Shown: one piece after another, positions 1 through 7,291 of the stretch
Numbering within the stretch: position 1 is the stretch's first letter
Layout: each line of letters starts with the position of its first letter
NCBI GenBank assembly: GCA_964354225.1
Contig: CAYGZC010000012.1
Coordinates: forward strand, 1-11,440
Source: CAYGZC01 sp964354225
GTDB taxonomy: Bacteria > Bacteroidota > Ignavibacteria > UBA10030 > SZUA-254
Direction of reading: 5' to 3'
DNA: 11,440 bases
Translations under genes and position numbers: made by a program
The notes under the pieces: model-generated
What the model was told of the DNA's origin: nothing
The model's input: the letters and a program-made list of their open reading frames with translations, nothing else
The model's database searches: none

Positions 1-626
1 GAATAAAAATCTGTAACAACTTCCTCACTCTCTTTGAAAAGTCGGCCATCTGGTCCGAGTTTCAAAATATCTATAGCATAACGATTGGTTAAGTGCCCAT
101 TGGTTATAGCGCTGGCACCGGCATGACCTGCTAGCCACGTCCCCCGAACCGGTAGATCAAGCATCACACAATCTGATTCTGCCGGAAATGGCAGTGACTC
201 AAGAATAAGAGGAAAAAAATACGCTGCACCTGCGATGCAAATAATGACCGTAAAGAAAAAGGCAAAACGTCTAAATTTGGAGCTCGCCAGAAATTTTTCT
301 GAAATTGAATAGCACAGAAAAATCTCCAAAGCTGCCCAAGCACTGAAAATGATACAAAAAGAAGTCTTTGCATAAACTGCAATTACTGCTGCAGGTGGCA
401 TAACCACAAAGAAAAAGTAAATAAGACCTGGAGCCATGAACAGCAGTGAAATAGCCATAGCTATTTTGCCTATTCTGTTTAACACTCCGACTTTTTTATT
501 CCAAACAGGAATCCTATTTTTTTTCTTAAAGTAGATATTTCTAATTCGCACAATAATGAATGTCAGAAATACCGCACTAACGGCGGAGAGTAAAGTAGTT
601 AAGATTATTTCAAATTGTTTAAACAT
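1..626 (-). CDS. Polytopic membrane protein with M23-like peptidase domain (partial, C-terminus beyond window)
   Basis: I read 208 codons without a stop from ATG at 626 to the window edge. Hydrophobic stretches at about residues 5-26, 53-75, 84-106 and 119-143 suggest four membrane helices. After them comes LDLPVRGTWLAGHAG, then TNGHLTNRYAIDILKLGPDGR. The pattern 'LPxRGxW...GH...N...RYAxD' is familiar from the start of divergent M23 (LytM/peptidoglycan endopeptidase-like) domains, where the Asp of 'AxD' is a zinc ligand. The later His ligands would lie outside the window, so catalysis cannot be judged. The domain would probably face the periplasm. No clear Shine-Dalgarno precedes the ATG. The gene starts 49 bp after the ankyrin-PD40 gene and may be cotranscribed with it. 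The reading frame is solid; the family call is moderate. Confidence 0.6.
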   Translation of the reverse strand, partial: MFKQFEIILTTLLSAVSAVFLTFIIVRIRNIYFKKKNRIPVWNKKVGVLNRIGKIAMAISLLFMAPGLIYFFFVVMPPAAVIAVYAKTSFCIIFSAWAALEIFLCYSISEKFLASSKFRRFAFFFTVIICIAGAAYFFPLILESLPFPAESDCVMLDLPVRGTWLAGHAGASAITNGHLTNRYAIDILKLGPDGRLFKESEEVVTDFY

Positions 627-675
627 AATTTCATTCTTCGAAAATTTATTTTGGTTTTCCTTATATAATTATTTT

Positions 676-2319
676 CTATTCCTTCGGTCTCAACTCTTCA
701 ATGAATGAAGCATCCACCCAGTAGGGTATAAATTTACCCCCCACATTGTGCACGAAAAATAAATACCTTCCATCGTGTGTTACTATCGGGCAATGACCAA
801 TTGATCCGATTATTTCCGTAATACTTTTACCATTAGCCCAACTGCCATCATTTTTTCTGAATAAAATCTGTAATCCGTTAATTGGAGTCGAGATTATTAA
901 ATAGCTGCCATCAGGTGCGATAAAGGGTGAATGCGCATCTACATCTTTCAGGATCTCCATTATTTTCGGTTCAGTATAGGACCCATTCTCAAATTCAGAA
1001 TAATATATCCTGGAAATTACTCCACCATTCTGCCTCGCTCCAAAATATAGATTTCCTTTATTGTCAACCGATGCCTGCCAGTGGATACCGGGAACAGAAT
1101 TAACAATATCAGGTAAAGGATATGGCTCAGACCATCCTGTTGACGTTTTGTCCATTACATAAATTAACTCTTTCATCGGCTGACCCTGAACCTGTTGCAT
1201 GGCAAGAAAATAAAATTTCTTTCCATCGGTGGAAATAAATGGAGCATCGTTAAAGTTCATGTTCTTCAAAGTATCGGGGCTAATCCATTTGCCATCAATC
1301 TTTTTTGAATACAGGAAACTCATTGGCATCATCGATTTTCCATACAGTTCACTTCCATCGGGAGTAAAAGCAACCGAGCTGTGATAATTGGCTTGAGCTG
1401 ATAATATTCCCGGAGCAAATGGTTCAGCTTTTTTACTAGGTTTAGGTTGACCCAAATAATCACCGGTAAGAACCGGAAACTTCTGTGGGCTCTTGTCGGC
1501 ACCGAGTGAATCGAGATAACCTAATATCTCAGTTGAATTAGCTTCACTTGCCAGATTATAGGTTGACTTGCCTGCTATAGTCCTTTCATTCATATCTAAT
1601 CCTTTTTGAATGAGCAGTTCGACAACTGCTTTATTCCCATTATTAGCGGCAGTATGAAGGGGTGTCCAACCATAAATATTTGTTTTATTTAAAGGCACAC
1701 CAAGATCCATTAACTTGTTAATTAATTCAATTGAATTACTTTCTGCAGCAAAGTGAATTAAATTACTTTTTGTTTCACTTTCAACCATGGGATTTAATCC
1801 CATCTGCAAACACTTGTCTAAATACTTTATACTTCCGATTCTTATGGAGGCAAAAAGTTTGTCTTTGCCTTCCGGCGTATTTATATCTGGGATGGTAACC
1901 CCTTTGTCAAGTAAATACTCAGCGACATCTTTTTTCCCTCGCCATAATGTTTCATCAAGAGCCGACCAGCCATTTCTTGATTTGTAGTTAACATCTGCCC
2001 CAATTTCCACCAGCAGTTTTGCAACTTTAATTCCTGCATACATTAAGGGAGTATAGAAATTCCCGTTGATAGCTTCAATATCTGAGCCCTTCTCAATTAG
2101 ATATTTGGCTATCTCTTCATTATCTAATGAGGCGGCAACATGCAACGGAGTTGACTGCCTTGCATTTTTCGCCTTCAGTAACTGAGGTTCTTTCTCAAAT
2201 AGCTCTTTTACTTTGGCAAGATCTCCTTTTATTACTGCATCAAAAATGGTCTGTGTTTGTATTCTTGCTGCTGCAAACAGAAGAACTGTTATTACTAAAA
2301 TTGATTTTAATGTTTTCAT
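676..2319 (-). CDS. Exported ankyrin-repeat / PD40 beta-propeller fusion protein
   Basis: The 547-residue protein starts with a Sec signal peptide (MKTLKSILVITVLLFAAARI, mature end near QTQ). Residues about 24-275 are ankyrin repeats, with TPLHVAA (57-63), TPLMYA (90-95), WSALDETL, LIHFAAE and TPLHTAA (219-225) as repeat openings. From about 280 the chain changes to FPVLTGDYLGQ, followed by PD40 (WD40-like, TolB-type) blades: FTPDGSELY, ISTDGKKFYF, KGNLYFGA, IAPDGSYLII and THDGRYLFF. It ends in IEELRPKE. The likely role is an exported binding or scaffold protein with two interaction surfaces; no catalytic residues are apparent. AAAGGAG (2328-2334) lies 8 nt before the ATG, just after the stop of the upstream TPR gene, which points to an operon. 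Signal peptide, FPVL block and C-terminus match the PD40 protein at 4670-5578, so the two are paralogues differing by the ankyrin domain. Confidence 0.88.
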   Translation of the reverse strand: MKTLKSILVITVLLFAAARIQTQTIFDAVIKGDLAKVKELFEKEPQLLKAKNARQSTPLHVAASLDNEEIAKYLIEKGSDIEAINGNFYTPLMYAGIKVAKLLVEIGADVNYKSRNGWSALDETLWRGKKDVAEYLLDKGVTIPDINTPEGKDKLFASIRIGSIKYLDKCLQMGLNPMVESETKSNLIHFAAESNSIELINKLMDLGVPLNKTNIYGWTPLHTAANNGNKAVVELLIQKGLDMNERTIAGKSTYNLASEANSTEILGYLDSLGADKSPQKFPVLTGDYLGQPKPSKKAEPFAPGILSAQANYHSSVAFTPDGSELYGKSMMPMSFLYSKKIDGKWISPDTLKNMNFNDAPFISTDGKKFYFLAMQQVQGQPMKELIYVMDKTSTGWSEPYPLPDIVNSVPGIHWQASVDNKGNLYFGARQNGGVISRIYYSEFENGSYTEPKIMEILKDVDAHSPFIAPDGSYLIISTPINGLQILFRKNDGSWANGKSITEIIGSIGHCPIVTHDGRYLFFVHNVGGKFIPYWVDASFIEELRPKE

Positions 2320-2341
2320 TTTGATTTCTCCTTTGGTTTAA

Positions 2342-2795
2342 TTATTTCGCTCTTAAATCTTCGATCGCCTTTTTCGCATTATCATTGTTTGGATTGAGTT
2401 CGAGCGATTTTTCATAATTCTTGATAGCTAAATCTTTTTCGCCGCTTTTCATATATGCTTCAGCCAGGCAAACATAACTATTTGCCGATTCTGGGAACAG
2501 CATCACCTCAACCTTGAAAATTTCAATCGCCCATTTAAAAGATTCTTGATAAATCATTCCATATCCCAAACGTTCTAACTTTAACCAGTTTATATGCCGC
2601 GTCGGTTTCCCAGAATGCATCCGGATTATCAAGAATTTTATCAGGATGTAGCAAAATAGTTTCGAGCGAGGAAACTTTCAGAGACACATCCCATTTTTGC
2701 CGATCAGTCTCCCACTCCTTAGCTGTTTGAGCATGTAGAGGGACAACGGACAATATCAGAAAAAAACCGATTGCAAATTTATAATCCACTTTCAT
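2342..2795 (-). pseudogene. Exported TPR protein, frameshifted
   Basis: The first part reads MKVDYKFAIGFFLILSVVPL and HAQTAKEW, a signal peptide, and continues to DAFWETDAAYKLVK. It then runs out of frame near 2575-2585. The +1 frame continues as LERLGYGMIYQ and on through EIFKVEVMLFPESANSYVCL, AEAYMKSGEKDLAIKNYEKS and LELNPNNDNAKKAIEDLRAK. The second half is a classic tetratricopeptide repeat, with AEAYMKSGEKDLAIKNYEKSL and LNPNN as hallmark positions. Removing one base (for example the G complementary to C2579) gives one 150-residue protein. I chose the ATG at 2795 because GGAAAGGA (2801-2808) sits 5 nt upstream and the signal peptide begins there; in-frame ATGs at 2810 and 2834 lack this. 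The break may be a real mutation, a sequencing error or, less likely, programmed +1 frameshifting. TPRs bind proteins, so a partner role for the neighbouring S41 or PD40 proteins is plausible. Confidence 0.75.
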
Positions 2796-2800
2796 TGAAA

Positions 2801-2808
2801 TCCTTTCC
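2801..2808 (-). promoter_or_regulatory. Ribosome binding site deciding the TPR gene start
   Basis: On the minus strand this is GGAAAGGA, 5 nt before the ATG at 2795. It favours that start over the in-frame ATGs at 2810 and 2834 and places the signal peptide at the very N-terminus. Confidence 0.6.
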
Positions 2809-2852
2809 ATGGCATGCCATTTGGATGTCAACATGCAATTAACTTCGTTCTA

Positions 2853-2938
2853 TTATTCCTGCGGTCTTAACTCTTCAATAATTTTGAAGAAAGCCAGTAT
2901 ATATCAACATTCCCATTTAATGGATTTATAATTATCCT
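2853..2938 (-). pseudogene. Decayed C-terminal tail of a third PD40 propeller gene
   Basis: Between the AT-rich S41 gene and the TPR gene, one minus-strand frame reads NGNVDIYWLSSK (2917-2882). The adjacent frame continues directly as IIEELRPQE followed by TAA (2853-2855). Joined, NGNVDIYWLSSKIIEELRPQ matches the layout of the last strand and tail of the two PD40 proteins here, which end WWVEIKVIEELRPNE and YWVDASFIEELRPKE. One extra A in the AAAA run (2882-2885) would restore a single frame. The upstream side is closed by a TGA at 2939-2941, so only about 28 codons survive. There is no start codon and no room for the rest of a propeller. I read it as the 3' stump of a lost paralogue. Confidence 0.75.
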
Positions 2939-2943
2939 TCACT

Positions 2944-4596
2944 TTATTTTTTTAACTTTTCACCAAGTATTTCAAGGGCATATATGACTTCAGCATCAGG
3001 GTCGAAATTAAATGCCAGAAACTTTTGATAAGTTAAAGGATAATCAGGCATTAAGCATTTGCCTTTTATAGGATCATCCGGGAATGTTATGTTTTGCTTA
3101 AATGAAACATAGCCTTTTAGTCCTGAATTTTTAAGTTGGAAAAATATGGCATCACCAAAATTATTACCAGGTTGGGCTGAGGCTGTTCCTATTACTTTAG
3201 CTCCTTTTTCATTTAAATAAGTTAGAAGATTAAATCCGGAACTTGTTGTAAAAGGATTGCATAAGACAATAATATTTTTAAGTTGAATTTGAGGAATATC
3301 AAATTTTTTGGTCTGAAAAACAGTATAAAATGTTGGGGAAAACTTTAAGTAATTATAAAGTTCCAAAGTATCTTTTATCTTATTAAAATAAGTTTCTTCC
3401 TCCCTGAAATTGTAATCATCTTTTGTCAACTTAATTTCGCGATCTTTATTGATTAGAGACAGCGAATCAGTTGAATAATTTTGAAAATAGAGATCTGAAT
3501 ACTTAGTGATTTGGTAGCCCTGATTTGTATTTAACAAACCTGCCTTCCCGAATAGAAAATAAATAAGCATTTCATTCATTATACTATTACCTCCAGTATT
3601 ATCCCTTAAATCAACTATTAGGTTTTTAGTTTTATTCTTTTTCAAATCTTGAATCAATGAAACAAATGTTTCGGTTACCGATGGAATACCTTTTAATAAT
3701 TCATCTCTGTTGGTCGGTGGTTCTGTATTATTAAAATGTTTATATGCAATACTAGAATATTGAGTTGCTGCTTCAAATCCTTTTGAAAACCATCCCTCGC
3801 TTGCCTCACGATACCTTTCCATATTTGTAATAATAAGCAATGCATTTTGCTTTGAATCATCAAGGAAATCATATACAACATCTGATTTTTCAGTTGATGG
3901 TTTTATAACTTTTGATGAATACGCAATTGGTTCTCCCTGATTAGAATAAGGAATCTTAAAATCTTTGCTTATTATGGTTCCTGAATTTGATTTAAATTCT
4001 GCTGTTATTTTCTCATCTCTAGACCATTCAGGTATCAAATTTTTAATTCCATTAATTGTTTTTAAACTAATAGAAAGAAATACTAACTCTCCTGGTTTAT
4101 TCTCTATTCCTCTCAAACGGGTTTGACGATCAAGCAATGAATTTAGTGTAATTGAATTTACTGATATTAGTTTAGAACCTAGCAAATCCTTGTAATCAGC
4201 TGATGGAACCTCAACTACTATTAGGTCAGAGTCAATTATTTTAAATTTCAATGGAATTCCAGGACCATTCTGACCAGGTTTTTCAGGGTTAATTAAACCG
4301 GTATGCATAGTGTGCATTTTGGCGATAAATGGTACTAATAGATTATAGTATTCCTTATTTGTCATTCCGTTTTCAGGGATTATGGAAAGAATCTGTTGAA
4401 AATTTCTGTGAAAAGCTATTTTCCCACCAAAATTAATATAAGGATCAGGATGGCTCTCCTCTAGAACTTTAATAAGCTGCCTTGTATCCTCTATCAAAAG
4501 TGCTTTGGATATAACATTTTGAGATACTTGTGCATTCACTGAATTATTGTATGTAAATGCGATAATCATAATTAAAAGAATAATTGTTTTTTTCAT
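2944..4596 (-). CDS. Exported S41 family peptidase (AT-rich copy)
   Basis: This 550-residue protein has a signal peptide (MKKTIILLIMIIAFTYNNSV, cleavage after NAQ). An N-terminal helical region (about 30-100) ends with KMHTMHTG, at the place of the usual D-G-H/T motif. A PDZ-like segment follows (about 115-160, KFKIIDSDLIVVEVPSADY, GSKLISVNS). The S41 core carries NLIVDLRDNTGGN (325-337) and the nucleophile region NPFTTSSGFNLLTYL (447-461), with Ser452 or Ser453 the likely catalytic residue, then KVIGTASAQPGN. The acidic residue that follows the Ser in many tricorn-like S41 cores (SGAEE in the neighbour at 7287-8657) is replaced by SGFN, so the catalytic set may differ. Sampled 60-base lines are 23-30% GC, against about 37-53% in neighbours. 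The leader has no Shine-Dalgarno, only an A/T stretch. It probably cleaves exported or C-terminally exposed peptides; the substrate is unknown. Confidence 0.85.
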   Translation of the reverse strand: MKKTIILLIMIIAFTYNNSVNAQVSQNVISKALLIEDTRQLIKVLEESHPDPYINFGGKIAFHRNFQQILSIIPENGMTNKEYYNLLVPFIAKMHTMHTGLINPEKPGQNGPGIPLKFKIIDSDLIVVEVPSADYKDLLGSKLISVNSITLNSLLDRQTRLRGIENKPGELVFLSISLKTINGIKNLIPEWSRDEKITAEFKSNSGTIISKDFKIPYSNQGEPIAYSSKVIKPSTEKSDVVYDFLDDSKQNALLIITNMERYREASEGWFSKGFEAATQYSSIAYKHFNNTEPPTNRDELLKGIPSVTETFVSLIQDLKKNKTKNLIVDLRDNTGGNSIMNEMLIYFLFGKAGLLNTNQGYQITKYSDLYFQNYSTDSLSLINKDREIKLTKDDYNFREEETYFNKIKDTLELYNYLKFSPTFYTVFQTKKFDIPQIQLKNIIVLCNPFTTSSGFNLLTYLNEKGAKVIGTASAQPGNNFGDAIFFQLKNSGLKGYVSFKQNITFPDDPIKGKCLMPDYPLTYQKFLAFNFDPDAEVIYALEILGEKLKK

Positions 4597-4629
4597 AATG
4601 TTAATTTTAAATTATTAAATAAAACCATT

Positions 4630-4635
4630 ATTATA
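4630..4635 (-). promoter_or_regulatory. Possible -10 element of the AT-rich S41 gene
   Basis: A perfect TATAAT occurs on the minus strand 34 nt upstream of the ATG at 4596, inside the 73-bp gap after the PD40 gene. I see no good -35 at 16-18 nt, and the surrounding sequence is so AT-rich that chance is a real possibility. Confidence 0.22.
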
Positions 4636-4669
4636 TTACTTCATGTGTATTTTAAATTCCTAAAATATA

Positions 4670-5578
4670 CTACTCATTCGGCCTTAACTCTTCAATTACT
4701 TTGATCTCCACCCACCAGATATCATCATTAAAATGAAAGAACAGGTATTTGCCATCGGGTGAAATAGTTGCCCCACCAGCCATCACATCAAAACCATGCT
4801 TGGTTAGATCTATTGCATCTCCCCAAGTTCCATCCGTTTTTTTGAATGAAACAAACAGATGACTTCCACCATCGATATCAAAAAGAATATAATTGCCATC
4901 GGGTGATATACAAGGATGGGCAGGTTCTTCAAAACCTGGAACAATTTTTAATTTTTCATATTTAGTAAATTTCCCATTTTCAAGTTTTACTTTTACCAGA
5001 TATGTTTTCCCATTAATATTCCGCGATGACATATCGGTTGTGTAAAGATTCCCATTTCTGTCAGAAGAGGTAAACATTCCTGGACCTGCGTAATGTGGTT
5101 CCGACCAGCCATTGGCTGTCTTTTCTGCATACCATATCCGACCTACACGACCCGGCATAAATTCTGGATCCCCCGCCGGATCAGGACGCCACCACCCAAA
5201 ATATAAAGTCTTATTATCAAGTGTAACATGAGGAGTGCCAGCGTTATACCCTTTTGTAAATTCAACCACAACTGGAGCCGTCCATTTTCCATTTTCAACT
5301 CTGCTAACATAAATATTGAGTATTGGTTTTTCTGAGATTACGGTTACTCTATAGAAATAGAATTCTTTCCCGTCTGGCGAGAAACTCGATGACCATTCCG
5401 TAGTTTTCGGAATACAGACTATTCCTGGAGCAAAAATTTTAGGTTTCATTCCGGGAGGAGTTTGACCCAGATAAGGTCCTTTTAAAACCGGAAAATCTTT
5501 GGGGGTGGTTTGGCAAAAAATATACGTACTAGAAGTTAACACAAAAGCTATTACAAAAATTGTCTTTAATGATTTCAT
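4670..5578 (-). CDS. Exported PD40 (TolB-like) beta-propeller protein
   Basis: The 302-residue protein begins with a signal peptide (MKSLKTIFVIAFVLTSSTYI, mature end near FCQ). The Cys is not in a good lipobox, so signal peptidase I export is more likely than a lipoprotein. FPVLKGPYLGQ (29-39) and IFAPGIV lead into PD40 blades: SSFSPDGKEFYF (64-75), DNKTLYFGWW, CISPDGNYILFD and TISPDGKYLFFHF. The chain ends IEELRPNE. SPDG-x-x-[LI]-x-F is the PD40 signature found in TolB and in the propellers of tricorn protease. The role is probably ligand or partner binding in the periplasm or outside the cell; no enzyme motif is visible. It sits between two S41 peptidase genes, 83 bp after one and 73 bp before the other, and is a close paralogue of the C-terminal part of the 676-2319 protein. 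The ribosome site is weak. Confidence 0.88.
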   Translation of the reverse strand: MKSLKTIFVIAFVLTSSTYIFCQTTPKDFPVLKGPYLGQTPPGMKPKIFAPGIVCIPKTTEWSSSFSPDGKEFYFYRVTVISEKPILNIYVSRVENGKWTAPVVVEFTKGYNAGTPHVTLDNKTLYFGWWRPDPAGDPEFMPGRVGRIWYAEKTANGWSEPHYAGPGMFTSSDRNGNLYTTDMSSRNINGKTYLVKVKLENGKFTKYEKLKIVPGFEEPAHPCISPDGNYILFDIDGGSHLFVSFKKTDGTWGDAIDLTKHGFDVMAGGATISPDGKYLFFHFNDDIWWVEIKVIEELRPNE

Positions 5579-5661
5579 TTTTCTAAGTCCGTATGTTATT
5601 GTTTTTTGTTATTTCTTTGTATCGCCTATTCGATTATATCCGATCATATTCCATTAAATAA

Positions 5662-7149
5662 TTATTTCCCCAATGATTTTTCTGCTGCAGCGACCAGGGG
5701 CCGTTCCCAGGGGAAATTGGGTTTTAGTGTCGCTAATTTTTCATAGAGAGGTTTAGCCTTTTCCGGTTGCTTCTTAATAGTCTCATAAAACCTTGCCAGA
5801 TAATACAAGGTGTTGATATCGTCGGGAAAAGCAGCGTGACCAAATTCTAGCAATGCGAATGCTTCATCCAACTTTTCACTTTGGTTAAAATTCCTGAAAG
5901 CGAGTTGATATTCCTGAATACTTAGATATACACCATCACGATTATTCTTCTGTGATTTCTCCAATTGGGCAACAGCACTCTGAATTCCTTCAGCGCTGCA
6001 AGTAGCAACAAACTGGTCGATGAGTGAGATCTTCATTTCATTTAAACTTCCACTAGCTTCTTTGCGGAAATGTCCACCGACTTTCAGTATATCCATGGCG
6101 AATTCAAGCACCTTGTCATTACTGGCTGCGATATCTTCTTTAGTGTTTATTTTGCGAATGTTAGGTGGAACGCCCATTCCTTCCCAACAAAAATCATTCT
6201 GGTCAACTACATAGCTCCAGGGCATTGATAGTGTCCATCCGTTAATAAGTTTTTCCGGGTAGTATGTAGCAAAACAACCACCCGTGTTCTCTCCAATAGA
6301 TGTTACGTTCGGGAGAACACGCATTGCGAGTGCGAAGGCATCTGAACCTGACTCTGAGTAAACGTTCTGAAGAAGAATGACAGGTCTTGTATATTGAATC
6401 GGTCCGAGTGGTTCAACATAATGATATGTGGTGCTTGTGTAAGTTTTACTTTGATCTATGCGGTTGATATTTTTTTCGTAAAGTCTTTTCCTATCCGCAA
6501 ATCGGCTACCGAGCGCAGCTACTCCAAAACCGTTTCCACCCGGATTTCCCCTTATATCTATTACCATTCCTTTTGCTTTCGCTAACTCTCCAATAATGTT
6601 ATCTATATATTTTTCTATAATCTCTTTATTAGGAAATCGTCGTATGCGCATATAAGCGAATTCATCTGTTAACCACCCGTAGAAAAACATGCTATCGGGG
6701 CTTGCCTTATAACTCTTATTTAGGTACTTGTCGTTTACCAATTTCCAACTGAAATCCTCCATTTTTGGATTCACTTTAACTAATGAACAGAATCTCTTTG
6801 TTCCGGCTTCCAGATTAATATGTCCATCATTAAAATGTTCCAGCATATTGCTGAGAGTATTGAAGAGCTCTTCTTCTGTTGATGTCGGAGAAATTTTAGC
6901 ACTGTACACTTTATGAAGTGCATTCCAGTCGATGCCTCGTTGTTCGAAATAGGGATAATTGGCGTTGAGAAGATTCCATACCTGCTCAAATATATCGACA
7001 GGATTGATACTGTCTTTTTGTGCCTGCGTATTCGAGAGTTGGATATTTCCCGCACCTCTGTTGTTGTTTATTGCCAGACAATGCCACATGCTAAATGAAA
7101 ATAACAAGGCAAGTATCAGACCTGTTTTACGGAATGTTCTTTTTTCCAT
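5662..7149 (-). CDS. Exported S41 family peptidase with C-terminal TPR-like helices
   Basis: The 495-residue protein has a signal peptide (MEKRTFRKTGLILALLFSFS, cleavage near CLA). Residues 50-110 form the helical N-terminal S41 domain (DIFEQVWNLLNANYPYFEQR, ending HFNDGHINL with the D-G-H motif at 108-110). The catalytic core shows GMVIDIRGNPGGNG (194-207), the nucleophile region NVYSESGSDAFALAM (262-276; Ser267 or Ser269) and SIGENTGG (284-291), and then WEGMGVPPN, typical of S41 ends. Residues about 405-485 are paired helices with TPR character (EALFALLEFGHAA-like, INTLYYLARFYE, AKPLYEKLATLKP). It probably cleaves unfolded or C-terminally exposed substrates outside the cytoplasm, with the helices recruiting a partner or substrate. 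AGGAGAAGAAG precedes the ATG. It lies 137 bp after the IRBP-type S41 gene, where a separate promoter can be proposed. Confidence 0.9.
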   Translation of the reverse strand: MEKRTFRKTGLILALLFSFSMWHCLAINNNRGAGNIQLSNTQAQKDSINPVDIFEQVWNLLNANYPYFEQRGIDWNALHKVYSAKISPTSTEEELFNTLSNMLEHFNDGHINLEAGTKRFCSLVKVNPKMEDFSWKLVNDKYLNKSYKASPDSMFFYGWLTDEFAYMRIRRFPNKEIIEKYIDNIIGELAKAKGMVIDIRGNPGGNGFGVAALGSRFADRKRLYEKNINRIDQSKTYTSTTYHYVEPLGPIQYTRPVILLQNVYSESGSDAFALAMRVLPNVTSIGENTGGCFATYYPEKLINGWTLSMPWSYVVDQNDFCWEGMGVPPNIRKINTKEDIAASNDKVLEFAMDILKVGGHFRKEASGSLNEMKISLIDQFVATCSAEGIQSAVAQLEKSQKNNRDGVYLSIQEYQLAFRNFNQSEKLDEAFALLEFGHAAFPDDINTLYYLARFYETIKKQPEKAKPLYEKLATLKPNFPWERPLVAAAEKSLGK

Positions 7150-7172
7150 GGCTTCTTCTCCTATAATTAATT

Positions 7173-7201
7173 TTTATAATATTGCAGTAATTAACAAGCA
7201 A
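7173..7201 (-). promoter_or_regulatory. Candidate sigma70-type promoter for the S41-TPR gene
   Basis: On the minus strand TTGCTT (7196-7201) and TATAAA (7173-7178) are separated by 17 nt. The -10 is 23 nt before the ATG at 7149. The -35 matches consensus at only three positions, and Bacteroidota housekeeping promoters differ from this pattern, so it is a weak proposal. Confidence 0.3.
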
Positions 7202-7252
7202 TATAATTTTGTCTTACGCATAAAGATCTCACACTTCACTAGTTTTTAGTTA

Positions 7253-7291
7253 AGGTTTTATTCATTTCAGAAATTTATCTGAGGTTTTATT
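7253..7291. repeat. 10-bp direct repeat flanking a small hairpin at a gene end
   Basis: AGGTTTTATT occurs at 7253-7262 and again at 7282-7291. Between the copies lies TCAGA (7267-7271), a 6-nt AATTTA loop and TCTGA (7278-7282). The second copy overlaps the stop codon of the IRBP-type S41 gene. The stem is short and A/T-rich with no U-tract, so I do not call it a terminator; it could stall transcription or be chance in AT-rich DNA. Confidence 0.3.

Noticed and set aside
164..382. Minus-strand 72-codon frame
   Set aside because: It is out of frame within the M23-like membrane protein reading, which is open for 208 codons and shows membrane segments and a domain motif.
5510..5578. Lipoprotein signal on the PD40 protein
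   Set aside because: The Cys follows YIF, which does not fit the lipobox; a normal signal peptide with Gln near the mature end fits better.
6780..7249. Overlapping short frames on both strands at the start of the S41-TPR gene
   Set aside because: The 495-codon frame with signal peptide, D-G-H motif and ribosome site explains this region; the others show no domain.
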